Below are positions 26,416-34,672 of a stretch of 64,000 nt of DNA, piece by piece. The notes beneath the pieces are model-generated. The model saw only the letters and a list, made by a program, of their open reading frames with translations, did not search any database and was not told the DNA's origin. Each line of letters opens with the position of its first letter. Within the stretch, counting starts at the first letter, position 1. A program made the translations under genes and the position numbers. Where the stretch lies: assembly GCA_015064895.1 (NCBI GenBank), contig SVRI01000002.1:1-64000 (forward strand), read 5' to 3'. The DNA is from Oscillospiraceae bacterium (GTDB lineage: Bacteria; Bacillota; Clostridia; Oscillospirales; CAG-382).

Positions 26416-26519
26416 CAAGCGGTTGAAATTGCAAACATATATTTACTTATGTATGGTTAGTGTTTTATGGTAGTGTTGTTTCTTGACATCTGCATGCACT
26501 GTTTTACGGAGGTATATAA

Positions 26520-29500
26520 TTGTCAGAATCCATAATTAATGCTATAAAAAGTGCAATAATCAATATTGGGCATATATATCCCGCTGCATGGTCGATACGG
26601 AATTTTGTTTTTTCATTTATCGGTTTATTAACTGCATACATAACCATTTACCTTATTATAGGTTTTTTCACCACGAGAAAGTTCAAAAAAACTGAAAACA
26701 AGCACAAATATGCAATCTGCATAGCTGCCAGAAACGAAGAGTCCGTAATCGGCAATCTTATTGAAAGCATAAAAAACCAGGATTATCCGTCAGAGCTTCT
26801 CACAATCTTCGTCGTTGCCGACAATTGCACCGATGCCACTGCAAAAATCGCCAGAGAATGCGGGGCTGTTTGCTACGAAAGATTTGACGATATTCACAAA
26901 ACAAAGGGTTTTGCCCTTCAGCACCTTTTCAAACAAATAGACAAGGATTACGGCACCGAAAGCTTTGAAGGATACTTCATTTTTGATGCCGACAATCTTC
27001 TTAACAGCGATTATATCACCCGAATGAATGAAGCATTCGACTCGGGGGAAAAAATAATTACATCATACAGAAACACCAAAAATTTCAACGAAAACTGGCT
27101 TGCATCAACCTATGCAATTCATTGGCTGCGTTCTGTACGCATGTGGCATAGAGCACGCTCTTTTCTGAGACTTGCAACAAACATTCAGGGCACAGGTTTT
27201 CTGTTTGCCAACGAGCTTGTCAGAAACGGTTGGAATTACACTTCCTTAACTGAAGACCGTGCATTTACAGCCGATGCGGTTGCACACGGTTATGCCATCT
27301 CTTTCTGTTATGATGCGGTATTTTATGACGAACAGCCGACAAAACTCAAGGTAGCTTTAAGGCAGCGTCTGAGATGGTCAAAAGGTCATCTCATGGCATT
27401 TTCTGAGACGGGGCCTTACCTGTTGAAAAATATTATTGTCGGTCCAAGATACAAAGAAGATGCAAAAGACGGATTAATCAATCCCAAAGTCCGTTATCAC
27501 TGTAAAAGCAAGCCCGACACCCTTAAAGGCAGATTAATTGAACAGATAAGGTTCAGATGGGCATCTTTTGACACCTTTGCACAGCTTTTCCCAAAGGTTG
27601 TGGTAAAGCTCTTTGTATGGCTCGCAGTATCGGTTATTCTGCATTCCTTCGTGTCATATGCAATAGGAATCAGGGGTGTTGGTTTATTCAGAGTAAACAA
27701 TGCCTTTGCAGATATTCTAATCGCAATATTCGGAGACAAAATTATATACGCAAGACCCGGCACGCAGGCGATGCTGATTTCGGTATTGCTGACACTTTTC
27801 TGGAATGTCATAAGAAGAATCAATTCCCATATCAAAGCGATGGCGATGCCCATCTATATATTCATTGTTGAACACAAGAGAATTGTAAAAATCCCGTTTT
27901 ACAAAAAAGTTTTGTTTACTCTTACTTGGCCCACCCTTGATGCAATAGGCAGATGGACCACCTATCTAGCATTATTTATGAAGGTCGAATGGAAGCCCAT
28001 TCCCCATACCAGTACAGTTACCATAAATCAAATTGAAAAGGCAAAAAAAGAGGTTACAGAAATGTCAAACCATAAACTTAAATTGCCATCGGGTATTAAC
28101 AAGCGATTGATACTAAGAATAATTATATTGATTGTACCGTTCTTACTGATGGACATTTTTGTTCGTATTCTGACAAGTGATATAAACTACAGTCTTCCGG
28201 CAACAATTGCCCCGAACATTCTGTTCACTATTATGTGGATTGCACTTTTTATCGGTATATCACTTTGCTTAAAAGGAGTACTGGGCCGGATTTTTTACGG
28301 CTTATGCTTCACATTGTTTTTCCTGTTGTTCATGACCCACTCGGTTTACTATTCATACACGGGATTCATCTTTAACTTCACCCTGCTTGAGTCAGCTAAC
28401 GAAGGAAAAGCTTATATTTGGGACGTTGTAAAAAACTCCAACCTTTTAACTTATTTCAAATGTGCCATAGTATTTATCATTGGTGTAATAACTACAATTA
28501 AATTTCCTACATCAAAAAACTTCAAATGGAAACAGCTTATCATTATTATTGTTTCTTTTGTTCTTTTGCATCTCGGCACTCCAATGCTTCTCGGAAAGGC
28601 AAACAAATCGCTCGAATGGGACACCTGGAGAAATCCGAGAAATGTATATGAAAACTTCAACGACAGCAACAAAAACATAAAAATCTGCGGTCTTTATGAA
28701 TACTCCGCAAGGGATTTTTACATGACATTCTTAAAGTCAAAAGACGAAAAGAATCCCGAAGAAACAGAGTTTCTCAAAAACGAATATGCTGACAAGACAC
28801 AGCATAAGAAAAACGAATTAACAGGACGATTCAAAGGCAAAAATGTCATTTTCCTTCAGCTTGAAGGTATTGACAGTTGGCTTTTTAACGAGGTTGACAT
28901 GCCCAATCTTTACGGCATGATGGACCATTCTTTCGTGTTTGATAATCATTACTCATATTACACCGGCGGCGGTTCAACCTTTAATTCAGAGCTTGCCGTA
29001 ACAACAAGCTTTATCACTCCGATTTCATACACTCAGAATGCCTATTCATTCAACAAAAACAGTTTTCCTGCATCGCTTCCCAATAAGTTGAAAAAGCAGG
29101 GCTATAGAGTAAATGCCTTCCACATGAACTCCGGTGAGTATTACATGCGTGAATTAAACTACAAAAATTGGGGTTACGACAACTACTACAGTCTCATGGA
29201 TGACGGAAATTATAAAGACATTTCATATCAGCTTGACAGAGAGCTCATCCTTAACGATTTCTTCTACAATAAAATGTTCGAGCAAGAAGAGCCGTTCATG
29301 AACTACATTATTTCCTATACGCCCCACACCCCTTTCTCACTTGACAGCAGAATGGGTAAGCTTCTTGCAAAGAAGTTTTATGGTGAAGGCGCAGAAATTC
29401 CAAGTATGACTGAGGAAGAAACCGCAAGGTTTTTTGCAACAGAAACCGACTACATGATAGGACTTCTGCTTGAAGCATTGGAAGAAAACGACCTTCTTGA

Positions 29501-29939
29501 AGATACTATTATCGTTGCTTTTGCCGACCACTATCTTTACACTCTTAACGACAAGACGATTCTCGACAAAAACGGCAAGCATACCGAAAACAACCTCATC
29601 AATCATACTCCTTTTCTTATCTGGAGCAAAGACTTATCCAGAAAGCACATCCAGAAAGTAAATTCACAGCTCGACATTCTTCCCACGGTAATGAATCTCA
29701 TGGGTATCAGTTATTCCGAAACCGATTATATCGGAAGAGATATTTTTGACAAGGACTACAAAGGATATGTTTTCTTCAGCGATTATTCATGGTATGATGG
29801 CGTAAACTATGTTGAATACGGTGAAGTAACCAACAACGAATATGCAGACCCTGAATACATTGCAAAGAATAATGAGCTGATAAACAATCTTATCAGACGA
29901 AACGATCTTACACTAAAGCATAATTTCTTTAAAAAATAG
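26520..29939 (+). CDS. Glycosyltransferase 2 / LTA synthase-like sulfatase fusion membrane protein
   Basis: A 1139-residue membrane protein joining two enzymes. Residues 28-50 are a membrane helix. Residues 62-300 are a processive-type GT2 domain with AARNEE (69-74), FDADN (155-159), TED (244-246) and QRLRW (282-286). Several more helices follow to about 500. From about 525 a second block of five helices leads into an extracellular LTA-synthase-type sulfatase domain (about 770-1120), with the probable nucleophile Thr820 in GGGSTFNSE and metal motif ADHY (1002-1005). GT2 domains use nucleotide sugars in the cytosol; LtaS-type domains transfer glycerol phosphate from phosphatidylglycerol outside. 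The fusion could couple glycolipid or glycan synthesis to its phosphoglycerol modification. TTG start with GGAGG site. An internal in-frame ATG (28062) with AAGAGG may give the second half alone. Confidence 0.85.
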   Translation: MSESIINAIKSAIINIGHIYPAAWSIRNFVFSFIGLLTAYITIYLIIGFFTTRKFKKTENKHKYAICIAARNEESVIGNLIESIKNQDYPSELLTIFVVADNCTDATAKIARECGAVCYERFDDIHKTKGFALQHLFKQIDKDYGTESFEGYFIFDADNLLNSDYITRMNEAFDSGEKIITSYRNTKNFNENWLASTYAIHWLRSVRMWHRARSFLRLATNIQGTGFLFANELVRNGWNYTSLTEDRAFTADAVAHGYAISFCYDAVFYDEQPTKLKVALRQRLRWSKGHLMAFSETGPYLLKNIIVGPRYKEDAKDGLINPKVRYHCKSKPDTLKGRLIEQIRFRWASFDTFAQLFPKVVVKLFVWLAVSVILHSFVSYAIGIRGVGLFRVNNAFADILIAIFGDKIIYARPGTQAMLISVLLTLFWNVIRRINSHIKAMAMPIYIFIVEHKRIVKIPFYKKVLFTLTWPTLDAIGRWTTYLALFMKVEWKPIPHTSTVTINQIEKAKKEVTEMSNHKLKLPSGINKRLILRIIILIVPFLLMDIFVRILTSDINYSLPATIAPNILFTIMWIALFIGISLCLKGVLGRIFYGLCFTLFFLLFMTHSVYYSYTGFIFNFTLLESANEGKAYIWDVVKNSNLLTYFKCAIVFIIGVITTIKFPTSKNFKWKQLIIIIVSFVLLHLGTPMLLGKANKSLEWDTWRNPRNVYENFNDSNKNIKICGLYEYSARDFYMTFLKSKDEKNPEETEFLKNEYADKTQHKKNELTGRFKGKNVIFLQLEGIDSWLFNEVDMPNLYGMMDHSFVFDNHYSYYTGGGSTFNSELAVTTSFITPISYTQNAYSFNKNSFPASLPNKLKKQGYRVNAFHMNSGEYYMRELNYKNWGYDNYYSLMDDGNYKDISYQLDRELILNDFFYNKMFEQEEPFMNYIISYTPHTPFSLDSRMGKLLAKKFYGEGAEIPSMTEEETARFFATETDYMIGLLLEALEENDLLEDTIIVAFADHYLYTLNDKTILDKNGKHTENNLINHTPFLIWSKDLSRKHIQKVNSQLDILPTVMNLMGISYSETDYIGRDIFDKDYKGYVFFSDYSWYDGVNYVEYGEVTNNEYADPEYIAKNNELINNLIRRNDLTLKHNFFKK
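28047..28064 (+). promoter_or_regulatory. Possible internal ribosome site and start
   Basis: AAGAGG at about 28048-28053 followed 8 bp later by an in-frame ATG (28062, codon 515), exactly at the junction between the GT2 and LTA-synthase halves. Confidence 0.4.
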
Positions 29940-29948
29940 CAAAAAAAG

Positions 29949-29976
29949 AGGCAGTCACAGTTGTGGCTGCTTTTTT
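29949..29976 (+). terminator. Terminator after the GT2-LTA synthase fusion
   Basis: GCAGTCACA and TGTGGCTGC form a 9-bp stem with one G-T pair, followed by six T's. Confidence 0.85.
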
Positions 29977-29980
29977 ATTA

Positions 29981-30009
29981 TTGACTTATGTGGTAAATTA
30001 ATATATAAT
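29981..30009 (+). promoter_or_regulatory. Promoter for the DUF6259-like gene
   Basis: TTGACT (29981-29986), 17-nt spacer, TATAAT (30004-30009). Confidence 0.7.
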
Positions 30010-30043
30010 TCATTTGAAGATATTTGCTTCAAGGAGGTAGATT

Positions 30044-33000
30044 ATGAAGAATCTTATTACTTGCCGGTTTACATCGTCAAACGGCATTGTAAAACAGGAA
30101 AATGACAAGCAGAGTTTTATCGTAAAAAGAGCTCCCATAGGTGAAAAATTCCTTATGGACAACCCTCTGTACACTTTTACGGCAGAAGGTCCTGTCAGTC
30201 TTGAGGAATATGTTGTAATCGAGTACGATTGCTTTGGCATAAAGCGTACACCCAATGCCTATAAGGGTCCTTTTATGTCACTCAAAAAGGGTGAAGAAAA
30301 CATCCCGCTTTTCCTTTTTGACGACATGCTTTGCGACAAAAAGAGCCATACAATTATTGTAAAAGCTCCCGAAGGAAATTTTGATTCAATGGTAATGAGC
30401 TTCCGCATTGACAAGCTCCCCGAAGCTTATTTCAACATCACAAAGCTCTATACCTGCAAAAAGTGTGAGCTTCCGGTTTGCTGTGAAAAGGGTGTCTCTG
30501 CAAATGCAAAGCCCTTTACTCCCATTGATATTTCCGACAAGTTCGACATGGAATACGACTTTTCGGAATTTGACAGTCTCAACGATGCAGGACGCTATTT
30601 TGACAAAGAGAATATCTCGCTTTACGGTGTTCCCTTCAATGTAAAGGTAGACGGCAAAAATCTTATTTCAGCACCGCCTGTTCCCGCCGAAAACGAAGAC
30701 ATAATCGAAAACTTCGGCAAAAAGTGCAAGAGAAGAATCTGCCGTGCTGTCAGCCGTGACGGTGAAACTGTTATCAATATAAACAAAAAGGCAAGTGAAA
30801 TCTACTTTATTCTCTCTCTTTCGGGCAAGCGCCACATCCGTCTTCTTTACGGTTCAGACCCCACGATTTTAGGTCAGGCAAATGTCGATCTGAGCATTCC
30901 GTTTACAGTTGAAGACGTTGAATATTTCATGGCTGAAGTTGTCTACAAGGACGGAAGACGCGACACTCATCTCCCCCTCAATCTTGCTACGGGCAGACAC
31001 GGCATTCAGGGTGACGTAAGCGTTTACGCAGTTCCCTGTGACGGCGAAGTTGAAAGCCTTATTATTCACAACAGAAATCTCGACACAGACGTAAATCTTG
31101 CAGCAGTTACCGTAAATGAGACAGACGAAAGACTATATCCCGACATGCTCATCCCCGAAAAGGATGAAGTAATTGCAAGGGTAATTCCTGCCGACAAGGG
31201 CTTTGGTCTTGACGGCAAGGTTCTCACAATCAGAAACTGTGGCATTTCAATGGTTATCGACCTTTCTAAGGGTCTTAACCTTATTGACATGAAGAACGCA
31301 TACACACCCGACATGAAGGTAAACAAGGGTGCGATTCTCAAGACAAGAGCACAGAACGGCGAAATAAACGAGGAATTTGAATTCCAGAACATTCAGTACT
31401 TTGACAACTACGCAAAGATTACATACAAATACGAAGGTGCAATTTTTGACATAACAGCCGACATTTCGGAAAAAGACAGCATAAAGTGGATGCTTGAAGT
31501 TGTCAACATGGCAGATACCGAATTCAAAAAGGGCATCATGTTCCCTTGCATTCCCACTGTAGACTTTGGCGGATTTTCCGACAACTGGTACTACCTTCCC
31601 AAATATCAGAACCTCAACAGCAACGAAACAATGTTTATGTATGAGGAATCAGCCCCCTCTTTCCCCTTGCAGTTTATGGACATCTATTCTCCAAAGATGC
31701 AGGGCGGTCTGTGTATATCTACTCAGGAAAGAGAGCTTATTACCCGTAAGTACGCCCTTACAAAAGACGAAAGCGGTCTTGAATTATACGTAGAATATCC
31801 TTACATGTACGGTGACATTGAGTCCCGCGGAACATTTATCGCATCCCCTGCTCTTATCACAGCACACAAGGGCGACTGGAGAGAATCCTTTAAGATTTAC
31901 AAGACCTGGCTTGAATCCTGGTACACCCCCTACAAGTGTCAGGACAAGCAGTGGTACAGAGAATGCTTCTGGCTGCTTGCAGAAATCACCGACTTCTTTG
32001 AAACAGAAGACATGTGTGCTTGGCCCTGTTGGTACAACCCCGATACCAAGCAGTTCAACTTCAGAAAGATTCTTGAAGAACAGAAAGGCATTACAGGTGT
32101 ATATCCCGACATTCTTCATATGTGGTCATGGTGCTGTACCTGGCGTAACGGCAGATACGGTCAGCGTTGGGGCAACTACGACAAGGAAGACTATGCAAAC
32201 TACGGCGGTCTTGAGCCTTTCAGAAACGCACTTCACGACATCCGTGACAATATGGGTGTTCAGATTTCGCTCTACATGCACCCCACACTTCTTTCCAACA
32301 CCTACGAAAAATTCAATCTTTTCAAGGACACAAGTATGGTTAAGAGCGAATGGGGCGGTCACATCGGTATTGCAGGCGACTCCTTCAGAATGTGTCATGC
32401 AGAAGAAAGCTTCAGAGAAGCTTCCCTCTCAATGTATCCGAGGCTCTACAAGGAAGTGGGTATTCCGCTTATCTACGTTGACGAATTTTCCCTCAGAATC
32501 GGCAACAGATGTTATGCAGACAATCACGGACATCACATTCCTTCAAATCTTCTCAAGACCGACAGAGAATACATCTCACGTCTTAAAGACATCATGCCCG
32601 AGGAAGTTGTTCTCTACGGCGAATATGCTGCGGCAGACGTAAATGCAAGATACATCGACTGCAACATCTCATACTACATCCTCGACTCTATCGTTGACAT
32701 GATTGAAACAACAAAGAGAGCGAATGACGGTGATGACAGGTTATCTCGTGTATTCATGCACGCATACCGTTTTGCATTCCCCAAGATTGTACAGCTCATT
32801 CTTCCCATGGCAATGAGAAACATCTCATGGCACCCGCAGAAGTTCTTATTCTTCAATGCAGAAGCAATCTACGACTCATTCTGGGACTGCGAAGAATCGA
32901 GAGGTCAGGACTTTACTGTTCATGCGTATAAGCTCAAGAAGAAGTATCAGGACTGCTTCACATCCGACTATCCCGAAATGATGGTTGAGACAGAATCACC

Positions 33001-33229
33001 TGCCATCTGTATGAACAAGTTCCCCTCAAAGGACAGAATTGTTTACACTATCTACAACAGAGCTTACTCAACATTCAGAGGTAAAGCTCTCAAAGTTCCA
33101 TACACGGAAGGTGCAACCTACTACGACGCATGGAATGAAAAGCCACTCGAATACAAGGTAGTTGACGGTTTTGCTGAAATTTATCTTGAAATCGGTGCTC
33201 AGGAAATGGGTTGTATTGTTATTGAGTAA
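30044..33229 (+). CDS. Large putative carbohydrate-active protein, DUF6259-like
   Basis: A 1061-residue protein without signal peptide or membrane helices. I recognise it only loosely: the central segment (about 640-900), with RECFWLLAEITDF, DILHMWSWCCTWRNGRYG, YMHPTLLS, LIYVDEFSLRIG and VLYGEYAAAD, resembles the DUF6259 family thought to be glycoside-hydrolase-like barrels. The acidic residues in YVDEFS and YGEYAA are possible catalytic ones. The N-terminal 600 residues look like beta-sandwich domains, and the end (EIYLEIGAQEMGCIVIE) fits a C-terminal beta domain. The ATG follows AAGGAGG. It is monocistronic, ending in composite element E. Placement among GH genes supports a glycan role; the substrate is unknown. 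Confidence 0.6.
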   Translation: MKNLITCRFTSSNGIVKQENDKQSFIVKRAPIGEKFLMDNPLYTFTAEGPVSLEEYVVIEYDCFGIKRTPNAYKGPFMSLKKGEENIPLFLFDDMLCDKKSHTIIVKAPEGNFDSMVMSFRIDKLPEAYFNITKLYTCKKCELPVCCEKGVSANAKPFTPIDISDKFDMEYDFSEFDSLNDAGRYFDKENISLYGVPFNVKVDGKNLISAPPVPAENEDIIENFGKKCKRRICRAVSRDGETVININKKASEIYFILSLSGKRHIRLLYGSDPTILGQANVDLSIPFTVEDVEYFMAEVVYKDGRRDTHLPLNLATGRHGIQGDVSVYAVPCDGEVESLIIHNRNLDTDVNLAAVTVNETDERLYPDMLIPEKDEVIARVIPADKGFGLDGKVLTIRNCGISMVIDLSKGLNLIDMKNAYTPDMKVNKGAILKTRAQNGEINEEFEFQNIQYFDNYAKITYKYEGAIFDITADISEKDSIKWMLEVVNMADTEFKKGIMFPCIPTVDFGGFSDNWYYLPKYQNLNSNETMFMYEESAPSFPLQFMDIYSPKMQGGLCISTQERELITRKYALTKDESGLELYVEYPYMYGDIESRGTFIASPALITAHKGDWRESFKIYKTWLESWYTPYKCQDKQWYRECFWLLAEITDFFETEDMCAWPCWYNPDTKQFNFRKILEEQKGITGVYPDILHMWSWCCTWRNGRYGQRWGNYDKEDYANYGGLEPFRNALHDIRDNMGVQISLYMHPTLLSNTYEKFNLFKDTSMVKSEWGGHIGIAGDSFRMCHAEESFREASLSMYPRLYKEVGIPLIYVDEFSLRIGNRCYADNHGHHIPSNLLKTDREYISRLKDIMPEEVVLYGEYAAADVNARYIDCNISYYILDSIVDMIETTKRANDGDDRLSRVFMHAYRFAFPKIVQLILPMAMRNISWHPQKFLFFNAEAIYDSFWDCEESRGQDFTVHAYKLKKKYQDCFTSDYPEMMVETESPAICMNKFPSKDRIVYTIYNRAYSTFRGKALKVPYTEGATYYDAWNEKPLEYKVVDGFAEIYLEIGAQEMGCIVIE

Positions 33230-33368
33230 CTTACTTTCTCTTTAATAAAAAGAGAAAGTAATCAAAGAGAAAAAATTTTAGCACCATTCAATATCAGTGC
33301 GAAAACAATTCCAATTGCTCAATTAAAACTAATCCCCGATGTCAAACGCCGACATCGGGGATTTTCCT
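33227..33368 (+). repeat. Composite 3'-end element, copy E
   Basis: Starts at the stop codon of the DUF6259-like gene. First hairpin arms are 33231-33243 and 33249-33261 (13 bp perfect). TTAGCACC is at 33278-33285 with GTGC at 33297-33300, then a 45-nt spacer and a terminator (33331-33343 with 33351-33363). Confidence 0.8.
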
Positions 33369-33372
33369 GTAT

Positions 33373-34428
33373 TTAGTTATTATTATCGTCAAAATCCACG
33401 CTCTGTCCGAGCTTTGCCGACTCGAATGCCGCCATCATAACCTTCATTACACGGCGCATCTGAGAATGGGTGACAAGCTGGGGTTCTGTTCCGTCAACAG
33501 CCTTTACAAAGTTTCTGTAATAGTCGTGAACATCGCTCTTTGGCTTTTCTACTTCATATGTTTTTGTAGTAGCATCGGTTCTCGGTGCCATTGTTTTTGT
33601 AAGACCTGCCGCCGTTACAACGGGAACAACATTGCTTTCATGCATGTTTGTACACTTGACAACCTTTGCTTTATCGTTCCAGCCGTTGATAACAGCCGTA
33701 CCCTCAGTGGCTCTCATATAGAATCTCGGCATTTCAATAAAATTATATGTGCCGACTTCTACAAGTGCCTTCTGTCCGCCCTCAAACATCATTGTGAGCT
33801 TTATTCCGTCATCGACTTCAAGATTTGTGATATTATCAAATTCGCAGTATATCTTTTTGAGTTTTCCGTCCATCATCCCGAGAAGCTGGTCAATAAGATG
33901 CACACCCCAGTCAAGCAGCATACCGCCGCCGTGTTCCTTTTTTCCTCTCCAGTCACCGGGAATACCACGAGAACCGTGTACACGGCTTTCAATATTGATA
34001 AGTTCGCCTATTTCTCCGCTTTCCTTAATTTGCTTCATAGCAAGGAAGTCAACGTCAAAGCGTCTGTTCTGATGCACAGAGAAAATCTTGCCGCATCTGT
34101 TGGCTGTTTCTATCATTTCATCAAGCTCACCGAGGTTCATTGCAACAGGCTTTTCGCAGATTACATTCTTTCCTGCCTCAAGAGCACGGATAACAACGCT
34201 TTTATGAGAATCATTGGGAATTGCAACGGTTACAATATCAACCTTTTCATCAGCCAAAACTTCTTCAAAGCTGTCATATGCAAAGATTCCATTTTCTCTT
34301 GCAACTTCATTTCTTTCCTCTTTAATATCGTATATACCGACGAGATTTACAACATCACTCTTTTGTGCGTGATTAACGTGCCATGCACCCATTCCGCCGT
34401 ATCCGACAACAACCAGATTCTTTTTCAT
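33373..34428 (-). CDS. Gfo/Idh/MocA family oxidoreductase
   Basis: A 351-residue NAD(P)-dependent dehydrogenase. The Rossmann domain begins MKKNLVVVGYGGMGAWHV with the dinucleotide loop GYGGMGAWH, followed by the family VICEKPVAMN with the EKP lysine. The C-terminal domain includes LLDWGVHLIDQLLG with the conserved Asp/His positions. Such enzymes oxidise sugars or cyclitols, or remove groups through 3-keto intermediates. The ATG follows AAGGAGG. It has its own promoter (34551-34578), but its orientation and position behind the GH5-like operon suggest a shared pathway. It is distinct from the 342-residue paralogue at 8686-9714. Substrate unknown. Confidence 0.9.
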   Translation of the reverse strand: MKKNLVVVGYGGMGAWHVNHAQKSDVVNLVGIYDIKEERNEVARENGIFAYDSFEEVLADEKVDIVTVAIPNDSHKSVVIRALEAGKNVICEKPVAMNLGELDEMIETANRCGKIFSVHQNRRFDVDFLAMKQIKESGEIGELINIESRVHGSRGIPGDWRGKKEHGGGMLLDWGVHLIDQLLGMMDGKLKKIYCEFDNITNLEVDDGIKLTMMFEGGQKALVEVGTYNFIEMPRFYMRATEGTAVINGWNDKAKVVKCTNMHESNVVPVVTAAGLTKTMAPRTDATTKTYEVEKPKSDVHDYYRNFVKAVDGTEPQLVTHSQMRRVMKVMMAAFESAKLGQSVDFDDNNN

Positions 34429-34550
34429 AAGAAGTCCTCCTTACGCAAATCCTTTCTTTGGTTTGCACATAGAATATATCATCACAAAAGCTTAAAGTCA
34501 AGAAACAATGTTGCTCTTTTTTCACAATTTCTTGCTGTTCTTTCTCTTAA

Positions 34551-34578
34551 ATTATATGTTTCTTATTCGGATTGTCAA
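34551..34578 (-). promoter_or_regulatory. Promoter for the Gfo/Idh oxidoreductase
   Basis: Minus strand TTGACA (34578-34573), 16-nt spacer, TATAAT (34556-34551). Confidence 0.7.
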
Positions 34579-34639
34579 CAGCATTTTTTAAGGCTACAAA
34601 AAATCATTAAAGCATATAAAACATTAACATTTTATACTC

Positions 34640-34664
34640 AAAAACCCCGACCTTTCGGTCGGGG
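34640..34664 (-). terminator. Terminator after the GH5-like operon
   Basis: CCCCGACC (34645-34652), loop TTTC, GGTCGGGG (34657-34664). On the minus strand it has a GAAA tetraloop and is followed by T's. Confidence 0.9.
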
Positions 34665-34672
34665 TCGTCATT

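Noticed and set aside
26416-26519. A riboswitch in the leader of the GT2-LTA synthase gene
   Set aside because: The leader is about 100 nt but shows no known aptamer motif and no terminator before the start codon.
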